From NCBI RefSeq assembly GCF_000733765.1, contig NZ_JPOG01000001.1:434001-498000 (forward strand): 64,000 nucleotides of DNA, read 5' to 3'. Both the position numbers and the translations under genes were made by a program. This DNA comes from Algiphilus aromaticivorans DG1253. GTDB taxonomy: Bacteria > Pseudomonadota > Gammaproteobacteria > Nevskiales > Nevskiaceae. This document shows positions 32,635 to 41,373 of this stretch, one piece after another (positions within the stretch are counted from its first letter, which is position 1; every line of letters begins with the position of its first letter). Below the pieces are notes generated by a model. The model had not been told where the DNA came from. It was given only the letters and a program-made list of their open reading frames with translations, and did no database searches.

Positions 32635-34230
32635 TCAGCGCTTGTAGGCGTGCGGCGTGGCCTGGGAGAAGTTCCGGGACGGGTCGCCGAAATCCCGGAG
32701 CTTGAACACGAAGCCGGTCGCCGCGCGCCGCGTTGTCAGACCAGCCTCCGGGGCGATGCGGTAGCGGAGCCAGCCGTTAGATGCGCCGCCGCCGAGTGCG
32801 CCGGTATCGATGAATAAGGGCACTGCGGAGCGCAGGGCAGATTCGGCCGTTCCACTGCCGATGCTGATGACGTTGGCGGCATAGGGTGGAATCGCCGCCG
32901 AGCCCGGGGCGGGCTCGATCCACGGGCTGTGACCGGTCTCCCGGTCAAGGATGCGGTAAGCCACCGAATAGATCTCAGCCCTGCCGTCGTTATCCTGCTG
33001 GAAAGGGATGTGTCCGAGCCTGGGGCAGAGATGCTCGCGCAGTCCGGTGACCTCGAACCTGGAGAGAACCTCTCGCGGCGAATCCGGATCGTCTTCCGGC
33101 CATCCATCGAAGACTTCACCGGCCACAGCGTCCGGCCCTCCGTCCCTGGAACCCTTGTGGCGCCAGGCGCTGCAGCCCGCCGCGACATTGGCGACGTGCT
33201 CGTCGCTCTGATAGCGCTTGGTGGGGAAGGTGAGCACCCAGTCGGACGATGCACCGGTGGCCGGGTTGCGCGTCCATTCGTTGCCGACCTCAACAGCTTT
33301 GAGCGCTTCGTCGACCGCGCCCAGTCCACCGGTGCTCCATAGACCTTCATGTGCGGCCAGAGTGGGTTCCAGGCGCCACGGGTAAGCCGTGGCCGTGACG
33401 AGGTTCTGCCCCAGGCCCCAGCCAGCAAGATGCGTTGACGGGATGCCGGCGGCGAAGCCCCCCGCCTTGTTGACGAGCGAGACGTTGACCCGCAAGGGCT
33501 GCGCGCTCTGCAGGGCGCGATAGTTGCCTTCCTCGCGCGCTACCGGGTCCCCGGAGCCGGCCTCTCCTGGAATAGCGCTGATGCCGCCTTCCCAGCTATC
33601 GGTTTGATTGCCGAAGGCGGCCTCGACGCGCGCGCAGTCGCGCGGCTCGCCGTCCACGGGGCTGGCGTACCACGGGATGGTCTCCTCCGCGCCGTGGCGC
33701 TGCGCTTCGCCCATCGTCACGATCTCGATGTAGCCCTCGGACATGCGCGAAGGATCGCCGTTGGTGGCGGTGTGATCGGTGAAGCGCCCCGGTTCGCCCG
33801 GCGGCAGCAGCTGGTTCAGGCTCGTGGAATAGGCCAGCTCGTCGGCGGTCAGGGCGTCGTCGCGCAGCTGCAGCGGCACGGTGCAGCTGCGGTCGTTGGT
33901 GCGGACCACCGGGCGGCCCATCGCGTCGGCTGTCAGCCATCCGGCCCATACGTCGGTGGGCGCGAGCAGCACGGTGAAGTTCAGAACATCGCGCCCATTC
34001 CGGGCTTCGAGCAGGCGCAGCTTCACGGCGAGGCTGTTGCGCGACGTGTTGGTGAGGTTGATCAGCGTCGACCAGCCGTCATTCACCGTGTAGTACGGCA
34101 CGACGACGGCGCTGCCGCCCTCGCTCGTCGATGCCGTGATGGCTGCCTGGCTGATGGCCGGCGCGGAATGCAGCAGGGCAAGACCCAGCCACACGAGGCA
34201 TAACCCCGCTCCCCTTCGGTGGTTCCACAT
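32635..34230 (-). CDS. Secreted protein of unknown function (531 aa)
   Basis: The 531-residue precursor has a signal peptide (about 1-30) and no membrane segment afterward. The mature part begins STSEGGSAVVVPYYTVNDGW, then LINLTNTSRNSLAVKLRLLE, which looks like a beta-sandwich start. Only four Cys occur after the signal peptide. I do not recognise a family with a known role; I recall similar proteins from other gammaproteobacteria as hypothetical. It could be a cell-surface or extracellular protein. Confidence 0.7.
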   Translation of the reverse strand: MWNHRRGAGLCLVWLGLALLHSAPAISQAAITASTSEGGSAVVVPYYTVNDGWSTLINLTNTSRNSLAVKLRLLEARNGRDVLNFTVLLAPTDVWAGWLTADAMGRPVVRTNDRSCTVPLQLRDDALTADELAYSTSLNQLLPPGEPGRFTDHTATNGDPSRMSEGYIEIVTMGEAQRHGAEETIPWYASPVDGEPRDCARVEAAFGNQTDSWEGGISAIPGEAGSGDPVAREEGNYRALQSAQPLRVNVSLVNKAGGFAAGIPSTHLAGWGLGQNLVTATAYPWRLEPTLAAHEGLWSTGGLGAVDEALKAVEVGNEWTRNPATGASSDWVLTFPTKRYQSDEHVANVAAGCSAWRHKGSRDGGPDAVAGEVFDGWPEDDPDSPREVLSRFEVTGLREHLCPRLGHIPFQQDNDGRAEIYSVAYRILDRETGHSPWIEPAPGSAAIPPYAANVISIGSGTAESALRSAVPLFIDTGALGGGASNGWLRYRIAPEAGLTTRRAATGFVFKLRDFGDPSRNFSQATPHAYKR

Positions 34231-34475
34231 CTCCGCCCCCTACGCTCCCATGCAGGAGCTTTCTGTTTGCGGGCAGCATACTACCGCGGTGACCGGGTGG
34301 CTATCCGCGCGGCTGTCGGGCTTGTCCCCACGATCCGGTATACGCGCTTCGCCAACCCGGGTCGCTTGGGCGGCTGCGTCCCTGGCTGCCAGGGCCTACC
34401 CGCTTAGGCAGGGCGCTGCAGGCGGCCTTGCGCGCACAATCCGACGAAGTTGCAAGAAAAACGGAGGAGACACCT

Positions 34476-34937
34476 TTGAAACTCGAAAAACTGTTGACCT
34501 ATCACGCCGAGCTCAGAGCCCCGCAACCCGTGGGCGAGGGGCCATTCGGCAATCGCATGATCGTGGAAGTCACCGGCGGCTGGTTCGAAGGCCCCAAGCT
34601 GAAGGGCAAGCTCCTGAGCTGCGGCGGCGACTGGCTGCTGGCCCATCCCGACGGCTACGGCCGGATCGACGTGCGCGGCACGCTACTCACCGACGACGGC
34701 GCGCATATCTACATGCAGTACCAGGGCGTGCTGCAGCTCACCGAAGGGGTCATGGCCATTCTCGGCGGCGGCGACACGCCCACCCAGTACGGCGACCAGA
34801 ATTTCTTCACCGCCCCGCGCTTCGAGACCGGCGACGAGCGCTACCAATGGCTCAACCAGCTCCAGTGCGTCAGCGAAGGCCGCGCGGTGCCGGGTCCCGG
34901 GGTGGAGTACAACGTCTATCAGTGCGTCAACGACTGA
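34476..34937 (+). CDS. DUF3237 family protein
   Basis: The 153-residue protein follows the DUF3237 pattern: GNRMIVEVTGGWFEGPKLKG, DWLLAHPDGYGRIDVRGTL, TDDGAHIYMQYQG and PRFETGDERYQWLN. It is a small beta-barrel-like soluble protein of unknown function. The start is TTG at 34476, 5 bp after GGAGGAGA; no ATG fits. It is isolated, with a structured spacer downstream. Confidence 0.8.
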   Translation: MKLEKLLTYHAELRAPQPVGEGPFGNRMIVEVTGGWFEGPKLKGKLLSCGGDWLLAHPDGYGRIDVRGTLLTDDGAHIYMQYQGVLQLTEGVMAILGGGDTPTQYGDQNFFTAPRFETGDERYQWLNQLQCVSEGRAVPGPGVEYNVYQCVND

Positions 34938-34945
34938 TTTCAGGC

Positions 34946-35017
34946 TGCCCCAGCCTTATCCGACCCCGCGGCGTGCGCAGCCACCGAGCAGGCCGCACGG
35001 CAGGCAGGGCTGGGGCA
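34946..35017 (+). terminator. Stem-loop downstream of the DUF3237 gene
   Basis: TGCCCCAGCC (34946-34955) pairs with GGCTGGGGCA (35008-35017) across 52 bases, starting 8 bp after the stop. There is no T-run. It could end the transcript or protect the mRNA 3' end. Confidence 0.4.
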
Positions 35018-35145
35018 ACACCTATATTGCTGGGCCGGAAAGAATCCGCGCCCGATTCCTTGGTTGGACCAGCTGGCCCGCGACACTACGCGAAGGTTAG
35101 TGTACAGTTGTGCACTTCGTCCTCCGCACGCCGTGGGGAGCAGCT

Positions 35146-36311
35146 ATGCGTATTGCACAAAGCGTACAGGGCGCCGCCCGCCTGGGCTTCGATACCGTCG
35201 ACGGCGTCACGAATATCGTCGAAGGGATGTACCGCAACATCTCGGCCTTCCCGCTGCCCTTCGGCCGCGCGCCGGAAGGCGGTGCCCGGGGCATCGCCGG
35301 CCTGGTGCACGAGGCCGTGCGGCAGGTCAACGGCGCGGTGCGCCAGGGCGTGGACGCCACGCTGACGCAGGTGGCCGAGCACCTGGAGTATGAGGCGCCG
35401 GATTCCCCCGCCGCGCTCGCCCTCGTCTCCGCCCTCAACGGCGTGGTCGGTGATCACCTGGAAGCCACGGACAATCCGCTGGCCATTCCCATGGAACTGG
35501 TCAGCGAGCCCGCCGACGCCGGCCCGGACATTCTGGTCATGGTCCACGGCCTGGCGATGCATCACAGCTTCTTCACCTGGAAGGGGCACAACCATGGCGA
35601 AGCCGTGGCACGCAGCCATGGCTACAGCCCGGTCTGGGCGCACTACAACTCGGGCCGGCATATCGCCGTCAACGGCCACGAGCTGGCCGACAAGCTGGAA
35701 CAGCTCGTCGACGACTGGCCCGTGCCGGTGCGTTCCATCCGTTTCATCGGTTTCAGCATGGGGGGGGGCTGGTCACCCGCAGCGCCCTGCATGCCGCCGG
35801 CAAGCGCGGCCACCGCTGGCCGGCGCTGACCCGGCAGGCCGTCTACCTCGCCTCGCCGCATCACGGCTCCGCCGTCGAGCGCGGCGGCAACTGGTTCCAG
35901 GCCGCCTTCCAGATCAGTCCCTATTCCGCGCCCCTGGCCGCACTGGGCATGATCCGAAGCGCCGGTATCACGGACCTGCGTCACGGCAACGTCGTCGACG
36001 AAGACTGCCATCCGGAGCGCTTCGCGTATCACGACGACCGCCGGCAGATCACGCCGCTGGCGCCGAACATCGAGCACTTCGCGGTCGCCGCGTCATTGGC
36101 AACGGATCGCAACGACCACTTGCGCCGGCCCCTGGGCGACGGCCTGGTCGCGCCACGCAGTGCCCTGGGCGATCACCGCGACCCCGCGCGCTCCCTGGGT
36201 ATTCCAGCGGCCAACCGCCTGCTCGTCACGGGCGTCGGCCACCTGCAGCTGCTCGCCCACCCCGAGGTCCACGCCTGCCTGGACCGCTGGCTGGCGCCTG
36301 ACCGTACTTAG
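35146..36311 (+). pseudogene. Alpha/beta hydrolase (PGAP1/lipase-like), frameshifted at a 9-G run
   Basis: The first frame (35146-35829) codes for a lipase-like hydrolase up to the nucleophile elbow GFSMGG. At 35760-35768 a run of nine G shifts the frame. The correct continuation lies in another frame, reading LVTRSALHAAGKRG, then YLASPHHGSAV and a C-terminal region with DGLVAPRSALG and VTGVGHLQLL (catalytic His) up to the stop at 36311. Seven or ten G would restore one frame of about 388 residues. The GGGGAG site precedes the ATG at 35146. Either a slippage mutant, a phase-variable gene or a sequencing error. Confidence 0.85.
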
Positions 36312-36622
36312 ATCGCGGCCAGTCGCTTCACGGTGTCGGGATACTTCTCGACCAAACGAATCAGGAGCGCTGCCTGCTGGTTCGGTTTTGCGCGTCCCTG
36401 CTCCCAATTCTCCAGGGTGCGCTCCTTCGTTCGAAGATAGTCCGCGAACACCGGGCGGGACAGATTGAGCTGTGTCCGCAATGCGATCAGCTCTTCCGGG
36501 GTGATGTCTTGAGCAGGCCGTGCTTTCCGTGTGTGGGTGCGCAGCGTGCGTTTGCCGGTGCGCTGCTTCTCAAGCGCATCCAGGCCCTCGTTGATTTCGT
36601 CGAACAGATTTCGCTTCGTCAT
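36308..36622 (-). CDS. HigA-type antitoxin (HTH)
   Basis: The 104-residue protein has an XRE-like HTH in its second half (ALRTQLNLSRPVFADYL, then TLENWEQGRAKPN) after a charged N-terminal arm. It is the second gene of a toxin-antitoxin pair: its ATG overlaps the toxin's TGA by 4 bp (36619-36622). It should neutralise the toxin and bind the palindrome upstream of it. Its 3' end overlaps the stop of the broken hydrolase gene by 4 bp on the other strand. Confidence 0.88.
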   Translation of the reverse strand: MTKRNLFDEINEGLDALEKQRTGKRTLRTHTRKARPAQDITPEELIALRTQLNLSRPVFADYLRTKERTLENWEQGRAKPNQQAALLIRLVEKYPDTVKRLAAI

Positions 36623-36966
36623 CTTCGCTTGCTCCGCGCGGTGACCTCCGCCTTGACCCGCCTTCCGATGGCTTTCCTCTGGTCTGCGGTCAGATCGCTC
36701 GCTTCATTCTTGTCATAGAGCGTAAACAGCCAGAACTCTGGGCCGCCGCTCCACCAGTAATAGATCACCCGCAGCCCACCGCGCTTCCCTTTACCTCGAC
36801 GGGGATCTGCGTACCGCAGCTTTCGGACACCGCCAGCACCTGGAACGAGATCTCCAGCCTCTGGGTCATCCATAAGCATGCTCTGCAATTCAGAGAACTG
36901 CCCCTCAGTCATGTAGTCGGCGCGTCGACTCTCGAAAGCTGGCAGTTCAATGAACACGGCCTTCAT
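36619..36966 (-). CDS. HigB-2/RelE-type toxin
   Basis: The 115-residue basic protein matches HigB-2-type RelE-fold toxins: VFIELPAFESRRADYM, GVRKLRY, RGGLRVIYYWW and FWLFTLYDKNE. The toxin is the first gene, as in higBA order. Such toxins cleave mRNA at the ribosome A site. The ATG at 36966 lies 9 bp after the palindromic operator. Confidence 0.9.
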   Translation of the reverse strand: MKAVFIELPAFESRRADYMTEGQFSELQSMLMDDPEAGDLVPGAGGVRKLRYADPRRGKGKRGGLRVIYYWWSGGPEFWLFTLYDKNEASDLTADQRKAIGRRVKAEVTARSKRR

Positions 36967-36974
36967 GCGAGCAA

Positions 36975-36999
36975 AAAGGTACGCAATCTGCGTACCTTT
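36975..36999 (-). promoter_or_regulatory. Palindromic operator of the toxin-antitoxin operon
   Basis: AAAGGTACGCA (36975-36985) and TGCGTACCTTT (36989-36999) are perfect 11-bp inverted arms around a 3-bp centre. The site is 9 bp upstream of the toxin start codon, as expected for autorepression by the antitoxin or the complex. Confidence 0.85.
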
Positions 37000-37141
37000 G
37001 TCAATGCCGCCCTATGACCGGATCGCGCTCACAGCAGTTAGCCAGGGACCTTGGTAGGCGCCTCTGTCTTCAGCCACCAGAATGGACACGGCCGTGATCA
37101 TTACGCTTCGGCCAATGGCCCGCCGTTGCTAAGCTGATGGG

Positions 37142-38035
37142 ATGGTGGCATCGACGGTAACCGTATTCGGGGGCACCGGCTTTCTCGGCCGCAGGATCGT
37201 GTCGACGCTGCTTGAGGCCGGCCATGCGGTGCGCGTAGCCACCAGAAACCCGGAGCGGGGTAACCCCGCATGGGCGGACCGCGTAGAGCCCATCACCGCC
37301 GACGTGCGCGACCCCGCAGCGGTTGCCCGAGCCGTGGAAGGCGCGGACGCCGTGGTGAACGCCGTCGCCCTCTACGTCGAAGCGCCGGGGCTGGACTTCG
37401 AGAGCGTGCATGTCGAAGGCGCCCGGAACGTAGCTGAGGCTGCCCAGGTACAGGACGAGCGAAAGCTGATCCATATCTCCGGCATCGGCGCCAGCGAATC
37501 CTCCCCCTCGGCCTATGTCCGTGCCCGTGCCCGTGGAGAGCACGCCGTGCGCGAGGCATGCGGCAACGCCGTCATCCTGCAGCCCGGCGTGCTCTTCGGG
37601 CCGAATGATTCCTTCGTAAGCACGCTAACGGCCGTTACCCGTCTGCCGCTGGTGCCGCTGTTCGGGTGGGGCGAAACCCGCCTGCATCCCGTGCATGTGG
37701 ATGACGTCGCCAGTGCAGTGCGGCGTGCAATTGAATATCCGGCGACCGCCGGCCGTACCTTCGAGCTGGGTGGTGCGGGCACCTACCGCTATCGCGAGAT
37801 CCTGGTTCAGGTGCTCGCCGCAACTGGCCGCCGGCGGTTGCTGGTGCCGGTGCCTTTCGCTGTCTGGCATCTGCTCGCAGCGATGGCTGCATGTTTGCCT
37901 AGCCCGCCGCTGACCCGTGACCAGGTGCTGCTGATGCGTCAGGACAATGTGGTCGGTCTTGGCGCCGCCGGATTCGCGGAATTGGGCATCACGCCGCGGG
38001 ACTTCGCAGCCACGCTGTCCGAGTGCCTGCGCTGA
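37142..38035 (+). CDS. NAD(P)-binding epimerase-like protein (NDUFA9 type)
   Basis: The 297-residue atypical extended SDR has the N-terminal TVFGGTGFLGRRIV (GxxGxxG), then ALYVE, HISGIGAS and the ILQPGVLFGPND segment. The active-site Tyr/Lys pair of true epimerases is replaced by YVRARARGE, as in the complex I NDUFA9-like and quinone-linked group. It may bind NADPH structurally or act on a quinone or nucleotide sugar. The start is the ATG at 37142 with a weak ribosome site. It is the last gene before the accessory region. Confidence 0.82.
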   Translation: MVASTVTVFGGTGFLGRRIVSTLLEAGHAVRVATRNPERGNPAWADRVEPITADVRDPAAVARAVEGADAVVNAVALYVEAPGLDFESVHVEGARNVAEAAQVQDERKLIHISGIGASESSPSAYVRARARGEHAVREACGNAVILQPGVLFGPNDSFVSTLTAVTRLPLVPLFGWGETRLHPVHVDDVASAVRRAIEYPATAGRTFELGGAGTYRYREILVQVLAATGRRRLLVPVPFAVWHLLAAMAACLPSPPLTRDQVLLMRQDNVVGLGAAGFAELGITPRDFAATLSECLR

Positions 38036-38059
38036 GGCGTGAGTGCATAGTCACTGAAC

Positions 38060-38203
38060 TTGCGAGCCTATGAGTCTCTTTTCGGGCGTGCACTGCGGCG
38101 GTCTGCCGAGGGAGTGCGTTGTCTGCTTCGTGCTGCGGACTCAACCGAAACCGTGGTCTACGCGTACATAGGGAAGATCGAGCGTGGTCTCTCTAACTCC
38201 TGA
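38060..38203 (+). pseudogene. Decayed XRE-type regulator fragment
   Basis: In frame from 38060 to a TGA at 38201 one reads SLFGRALRR near the start and YIGKIERGLSNS at the end. These are the first helix and recognition-helix edge of an XRE HTH, while the middle has lost the usual SQEELA-type helix. No ribosome site is evident. It marks the left edge of the accessory region and precedes the lower-GC stretch. Confidence 0.4.
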
Positions 38204-38232
38204 GTCTCTAAAAGATCTCCAAGTGACAAAAT

Positions 38233-38261
38233 TTGCTCGCAAGCAATTAAAGGGCTATAGT
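38233..38261 (+). promoter_or_regulatory. Sigma-70-like promoter of the RHH-RAMA gene
   Basis: TTGCTC (38233-38238) and TATAGT (38256-38261) are 17 bp apart. The -35 region overlaps a small inverted repeat (TTGCT, 4 bp, AGCAA). Transcription should begin near 38268, which puts the ATG at 38264 outside the message and supports the start at 38291. Confidence 0.5.
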
Positions 38262-38290
38262 GCATGAACGATCCTAAGAGGAGACGTGCG

Positions 38291-38683
38291 ATGTACAGCA
38301 TTGATGTTGACTTTGACGTTTATAAGCAGCTCACGGTGCGGAGAACGACAGAGGACGTTAGTTACAACGACGTCATCCGTGATTTGCTTGGTCTTGGCGC
38401 AGCTTCTGAGAGCAAGGAGCGAGATGCTGAACGAACAGCTTCGGGCGGTTGGATAGCTAAAGGCGTGCGATTCCCAAAAGGCACGGAGTTCAGAAGTTCC
38501 TATAAAGGGATAGTTCATACCGGTCACGTCGAGGATGGAGGGCTTATCGTTAATGGCAAGCGCTATACGTCGCCTTCTTCAGCGGCAGTCGCCATCACTG
38601 GAAGCGCTGTAAACGGGTGGCGCTTCTGGGAATGCCGGTTCCCGGGAAAGGTGGGCTGGCAATCTATCGAAGCGCTACGTTGA
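38291..38683 (+). CDS. RHH-RAMA protein, probable regulator of the adjacent restriction-modification genes
   Basis: The 130-residue protein joins a short N-terminal ribbon-helix-helix-like segment (YSIDVDFDVYKQL, then SYNDVIRDLL) to a C-terminal RAMA-type module (about 60-115: FPKGTEFRSSYKG, then the hallmark GWRFW at 109-113). RAMA modules occur with restriction enzymes and methyltransferases and are thought to recognise modified DNA. GAGGAGA lies 6 bp before the ATG at 38291. It is 84 bp upstream of the methyltransferase. The controller role is inferred from the domains and position. GC content is lower than in its neighbours. Confidence 0.7.
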   Translation: MYSIDVDFDVYKQLTVRRTTEDVSYNDVIRDLLGLGAASESKERDAERTASGGWIAKGVRFPKGTEFRSSYKGIVHTGHVEDGGLIVNGKRYTSPSSAAVAITGSAVNGWRFWECRFPGKVGWQSIEALR

Positions 38684-38767
38684 GTGGCCGTTCACGGGCG
38701 AACTCGCCACGCTTGCGTCCATGTCCAGGCATCGCGAGGCTCGCCTCGACGGCGGTAAACTAACTCG

Positions 38768-40018
38768 ATGACGCGCGACGGCAGATTTACCGCTATCAGC
38801 TTGTACACCGGGGCCGGCGGGCTAGATCTCGGCTTCGAGGCGGCGGGCTTCGATACGCGCGTGGCGGTGGAGATGGATAGCCCGTGCGTCGAGACCCTTC
38901 GCGCCAACCGTGAATGGCCGGTCATCGACCGCTCCATTCACGCTGTTTCCTCGGACGAGCTGCTGAGAACGGCTGGCCTGGAAGTGGGCGAGGCCGATGT
39001 TCTTATCGGCGGTCCACCTTGCCAGCCCTTTTCTAAGGCCGGTTACTGGGCTTCCGGCGATGCGCGTCGACTGGATGATCCGCGCGCGGACACAGTCGCC
39101 GCCTTCCTGCGCGTGGTTCGGGACACGCAGCCGCGCGCTTTCCTCATGGAGAACGTCGCCGGTCTCGCCTATCGCGGCAAAGACGAAGGCTTTCGCCTGA
39201 TTCAGAGCACGCTCGAGTCCATCAACCAAGCCTGCGGTACAAACTATAAGGCTGATTTGCTTGTGCTGAACGCGGCGGACTATGGGGTTCCCCAGATCCG
39301 TGAGCGTGCTCTGCTGATAGCCAGCCGCGACGGCGTTTCGATTGGGAGCTTTCCCGCCACGTACGCGCCAGCGAGCCTAGAAGCGCAGCGCGCCTTACCG
39401 TTGGACACACGGCTGCCGCCGTATCGCACCGCCTGGGACGCGCTGTGGGATCTGCAGGACGACGACAGCCCCGAGCTGGCAATGCGCGGGAAGTGGGGTG
39501 ATCTACTGCCCTCCATTCCCGAGGGAGCGAACTACCTCCACCACACCGAGCGTGGCGAGGGTATGCCGCTATTCGGTTGGCGTCGGCGCTTCTGGAACTT
39601 CCTGCTCAAGCTCGCCAAGGATCAACCATCCTGGACGCTGACTGCCCAGCCCGGGCCAGCGACGGGGCCCTTTCATTGGAAGAGCCGGCGGTTATCGGGT
39701 CGTGAGCTATGCCGGTTGCAGACCATGCCCGACAGCTTCGAGGTGATTGGCTCCCTCGGCGCGGTCCAGAAACAGGTTGGCAACGCCGTGCCCTCCGCTC
39801 TGGCGGAGATGCTCGCGTTGGGTATTCGGCAGCGACTTCTCGGCGATGGCACGGTCGATGCGGTGGCGCCTACCCTGATCCCGGAGCGGCGTGATGATGT
39901 GCCGCCACCGGAGCCGGTGCAGCCCGTGGCGGAGAAGTATCTTCACCTCGTCGGCGAGCACCAGGCGCACCCGGGAACCGGTAAGGGATATCGCGCCGTG
40001 GCCCGTAGCGCCGTGTAG
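38768..40018 (+). CDS. DNA cytosine-5 methyltransferase
   Basis: The 416-residue enzyme has the m5C motifs in order: I (SLYTGAGGLDLGF), IV (GGPPCQPFS with nucleophile Cys85), VI (MENV at 127-130), VIII (in the YGVPQIRERALLI region) and X (QVGNAVP). The variable target-recognition region lies about 215-310, with TGPFHW. It methylates cytosine in an unknown site. The ATG at 38768 directly precedes motif I. The next gene starts 2 bp after its stop. Confidence 0.95.
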   Translation: MTRDGRFTAISLYTGAGGLDLGFEAAGFDTRVAVEMDSPCVETLRANREWPVIDRSIHAVSSDELLRTAGLEVGEADVLIGGPPCQPFSKAGYWASGDARRLDDPRADTVAAFLRVVRDTQPRAFLMENVAGLAYRGKDEGFRLIQSTLESINQACGTNYKADLLVLNAADYGVPQIRERALLIASRDGVSIGSFPATYAPASLEAQRALPLDTRLPPYRTAWDALWDLQDDDSPELAMRGKWGDLLPSIPEGANYLHHTERGEGMPLFGWRRRFWNFLLKLAKDQPSWTLTAQPGPATGPFHWKSRRLSGRELCRLQTMPDSFEVIGSLGAVQKQVGNAVPSALAEMLALGIRQRLLGDGTVDAVAPTLIPERRDDVPPPEPVQPVAEKYLHLVGEHQAHPGTGKGYRAVARSAV

Positions 40019-40020
40019 TT

Positions 40021-41202
40021 ATGGAGTACCACCGTTACGGCGTTAGTCGTGCGCAGAAGGCGCCATTGCTTGCCTACATGCGCGAGGCGCTCGAGACGTG
40101 CGGCTGCCGCATCCTTCGTTGCTCCGCTTCCGGTGAGGCGCCATTTCGCATCAGCTTCGAAGCACCTGACGGCGAGCGAATGGGCATCATTGCCTACGCC
40201 TTCTTCGCCAACAGCCAACGTACGCGGAATCGGCCGGACGACGAGCACCGATTCCAGGTCAAATACGGTCAGGACAACAAGCAGGAGCACGAGCTGTGGC
40301 AGGACCCATACGAGGTCTACACAACGCTCTTTCTCGGTATTGATCCGGAGCGCGGCGTTTTCGTAGGCGCCGACCCAGTGCTGCACAGTCCGACCCGTTT
40401 CTTCATCTCCGTCGAGTACAAGGAGGAACACGTCCGGCAGATTCAGGAGGACGGCTGGGCAGCGTGGGAGCGGATACGGCGCGGCCAGCGCGGCGAGCAG
40501 CCCATCGAGATACTGGTCGGTGGCGTGCGCGAGAGCTTTCTACGCTACGTCCGCTTCGAGCGCGCGGCCAAGGGCATGGACCCCGGTCATCGACAGCTTC
40601 TGGCTGAGAAGATTGCGGACCTTGGCGCACTGGAGCGCTCCGGATTCGCGGTCGCGCAGGCAGTGCCCAATCCGGACAAGCTTCACCAGCTCTCCGAAGA
40701 GCTGCAGCTGACGCATAGCGAGATCCTCGACCTCATAGAGAGTGCGCCGCGGCTCAAGATGGCGGTGCGGGGCTGGGTGGCGGAAGTGCATCTCGAACGC
40801 GAACTACAGCACGCGATGGCCGGTATTGCCGAGTGCTATCGCGTCGAGGAAGAAGGCCGCCCGGATATCGAAGTACGTTTCCCCGGGGCGCCGCGTCCGA
40901 TATACATCGAGTGCAAGAACGTCCTGCGCAAGACGATGGCCGATGGCACGCCGCGGCTGGATTTCCAGCGCACCCGTGCGTCAAAGGGGGATCCCTGCTC
41001 ACGCTACTATCGGCCCGAGGATTTCGACGTCGTAGCCGCGTGCCTGCACCCGATAACCGAAGACTGGTCATTCCAGTACGTTGTCACTAGCCAACTTGAT
41101 GCGCACAAGAACTGCGTGGGCCGGCTGAACAACAACGTGCGCATCGACCAGCGCTGGTCGAGCCAGGCGAGGGAGATTCTTAGCCGTGTCGCGTCAGCCT
41201 AG
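40021..41202 (+). CDS. Probable restriction endonuclease partner (PD-(D/E)XK)
   Basis: The 393-residue soluble protein is unrecognised as a named enzyme. Its C-terminal part has a PD-(D/E)XK nuclease pattern: Glu in GWVAEVHLERELQ, Asp282 in RPDIEVRF, and Glu297-x-Lys299 in YIECKN. The N-terminal 190 residues (with HRFQVKYGQDNK and LFLGIDPERGVFVGADP) look like a substrate- or DNA-binding module. It follows the cytosine methyltransferase by 2 bp, which is classic for a type II restriction pair. Cleavage site unknown. Confidence 0.65.
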   Translation: MEYHRYGVSRAQKAPLLAYMREALETCGCRILRCSASGEAPFRISFEAPDGERMGIIAYAFFANSQRTRNRPDDEHRFQVKYGQDNKQEHELWQDPYEVYTTLFLGIDPERGVFVGADPVLHSPTRFFISVEYKEEHVRQIQEDGWAAWERIRRGQRGEQPIEILVGGVRESFLRYVRFERAAKGMDPGHRQLLAEKIADLGALERSGFAVAQAVPNPDKLHQLSEELQLTHSEILDLIESAPRLKMAVRGWVAEVHLERELQHAMAGIAECYRVEEEGRPDIEVRFPGAPRPIYIECKNVLRKTMADGTPRLDFQRTRASKGDPCSRYYRPEDFDVVAACLHPITEDWSFQYVVTSQLDAHKNCVGRLNNNVRIDQRWSSQAREILSRVASA

Positions 41203-41373
41203 GGCAAAGCCGTAAGGAGGGCTACTGCTCCAAGCCTCAAGGGGCGCCCACTAACATCGCAGGCGGCCTCTAAGGTCGCGCGCTGGGCGGGGTGGCTCTG
41301 GAAGAGCGTGAGTTGTTCCCGATAAGTAGTTCTTGTGCTAAGAACGCCAGTGAATCCATCCGGTGGAAAGCGC
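41203..41373 (+). other. Spacer before the Mrr-type gene
   Basis: These 171 bases between the putative nuclease and the Mrr-type gene hold no frame with a ribosome site. I see no promoter that stands out; transcription may start here or continue from the restriction-modification genes. Confidence 0.4.

Noticed and set aside
34136-35365. A 409-codon open frame on the plus strand
   Set aside because: It runs antisense to the secreted protein gene and through the DUF3237 gene in a wrong frame, is very Arg-rich, and has no family motif: a GC-rich shadow.
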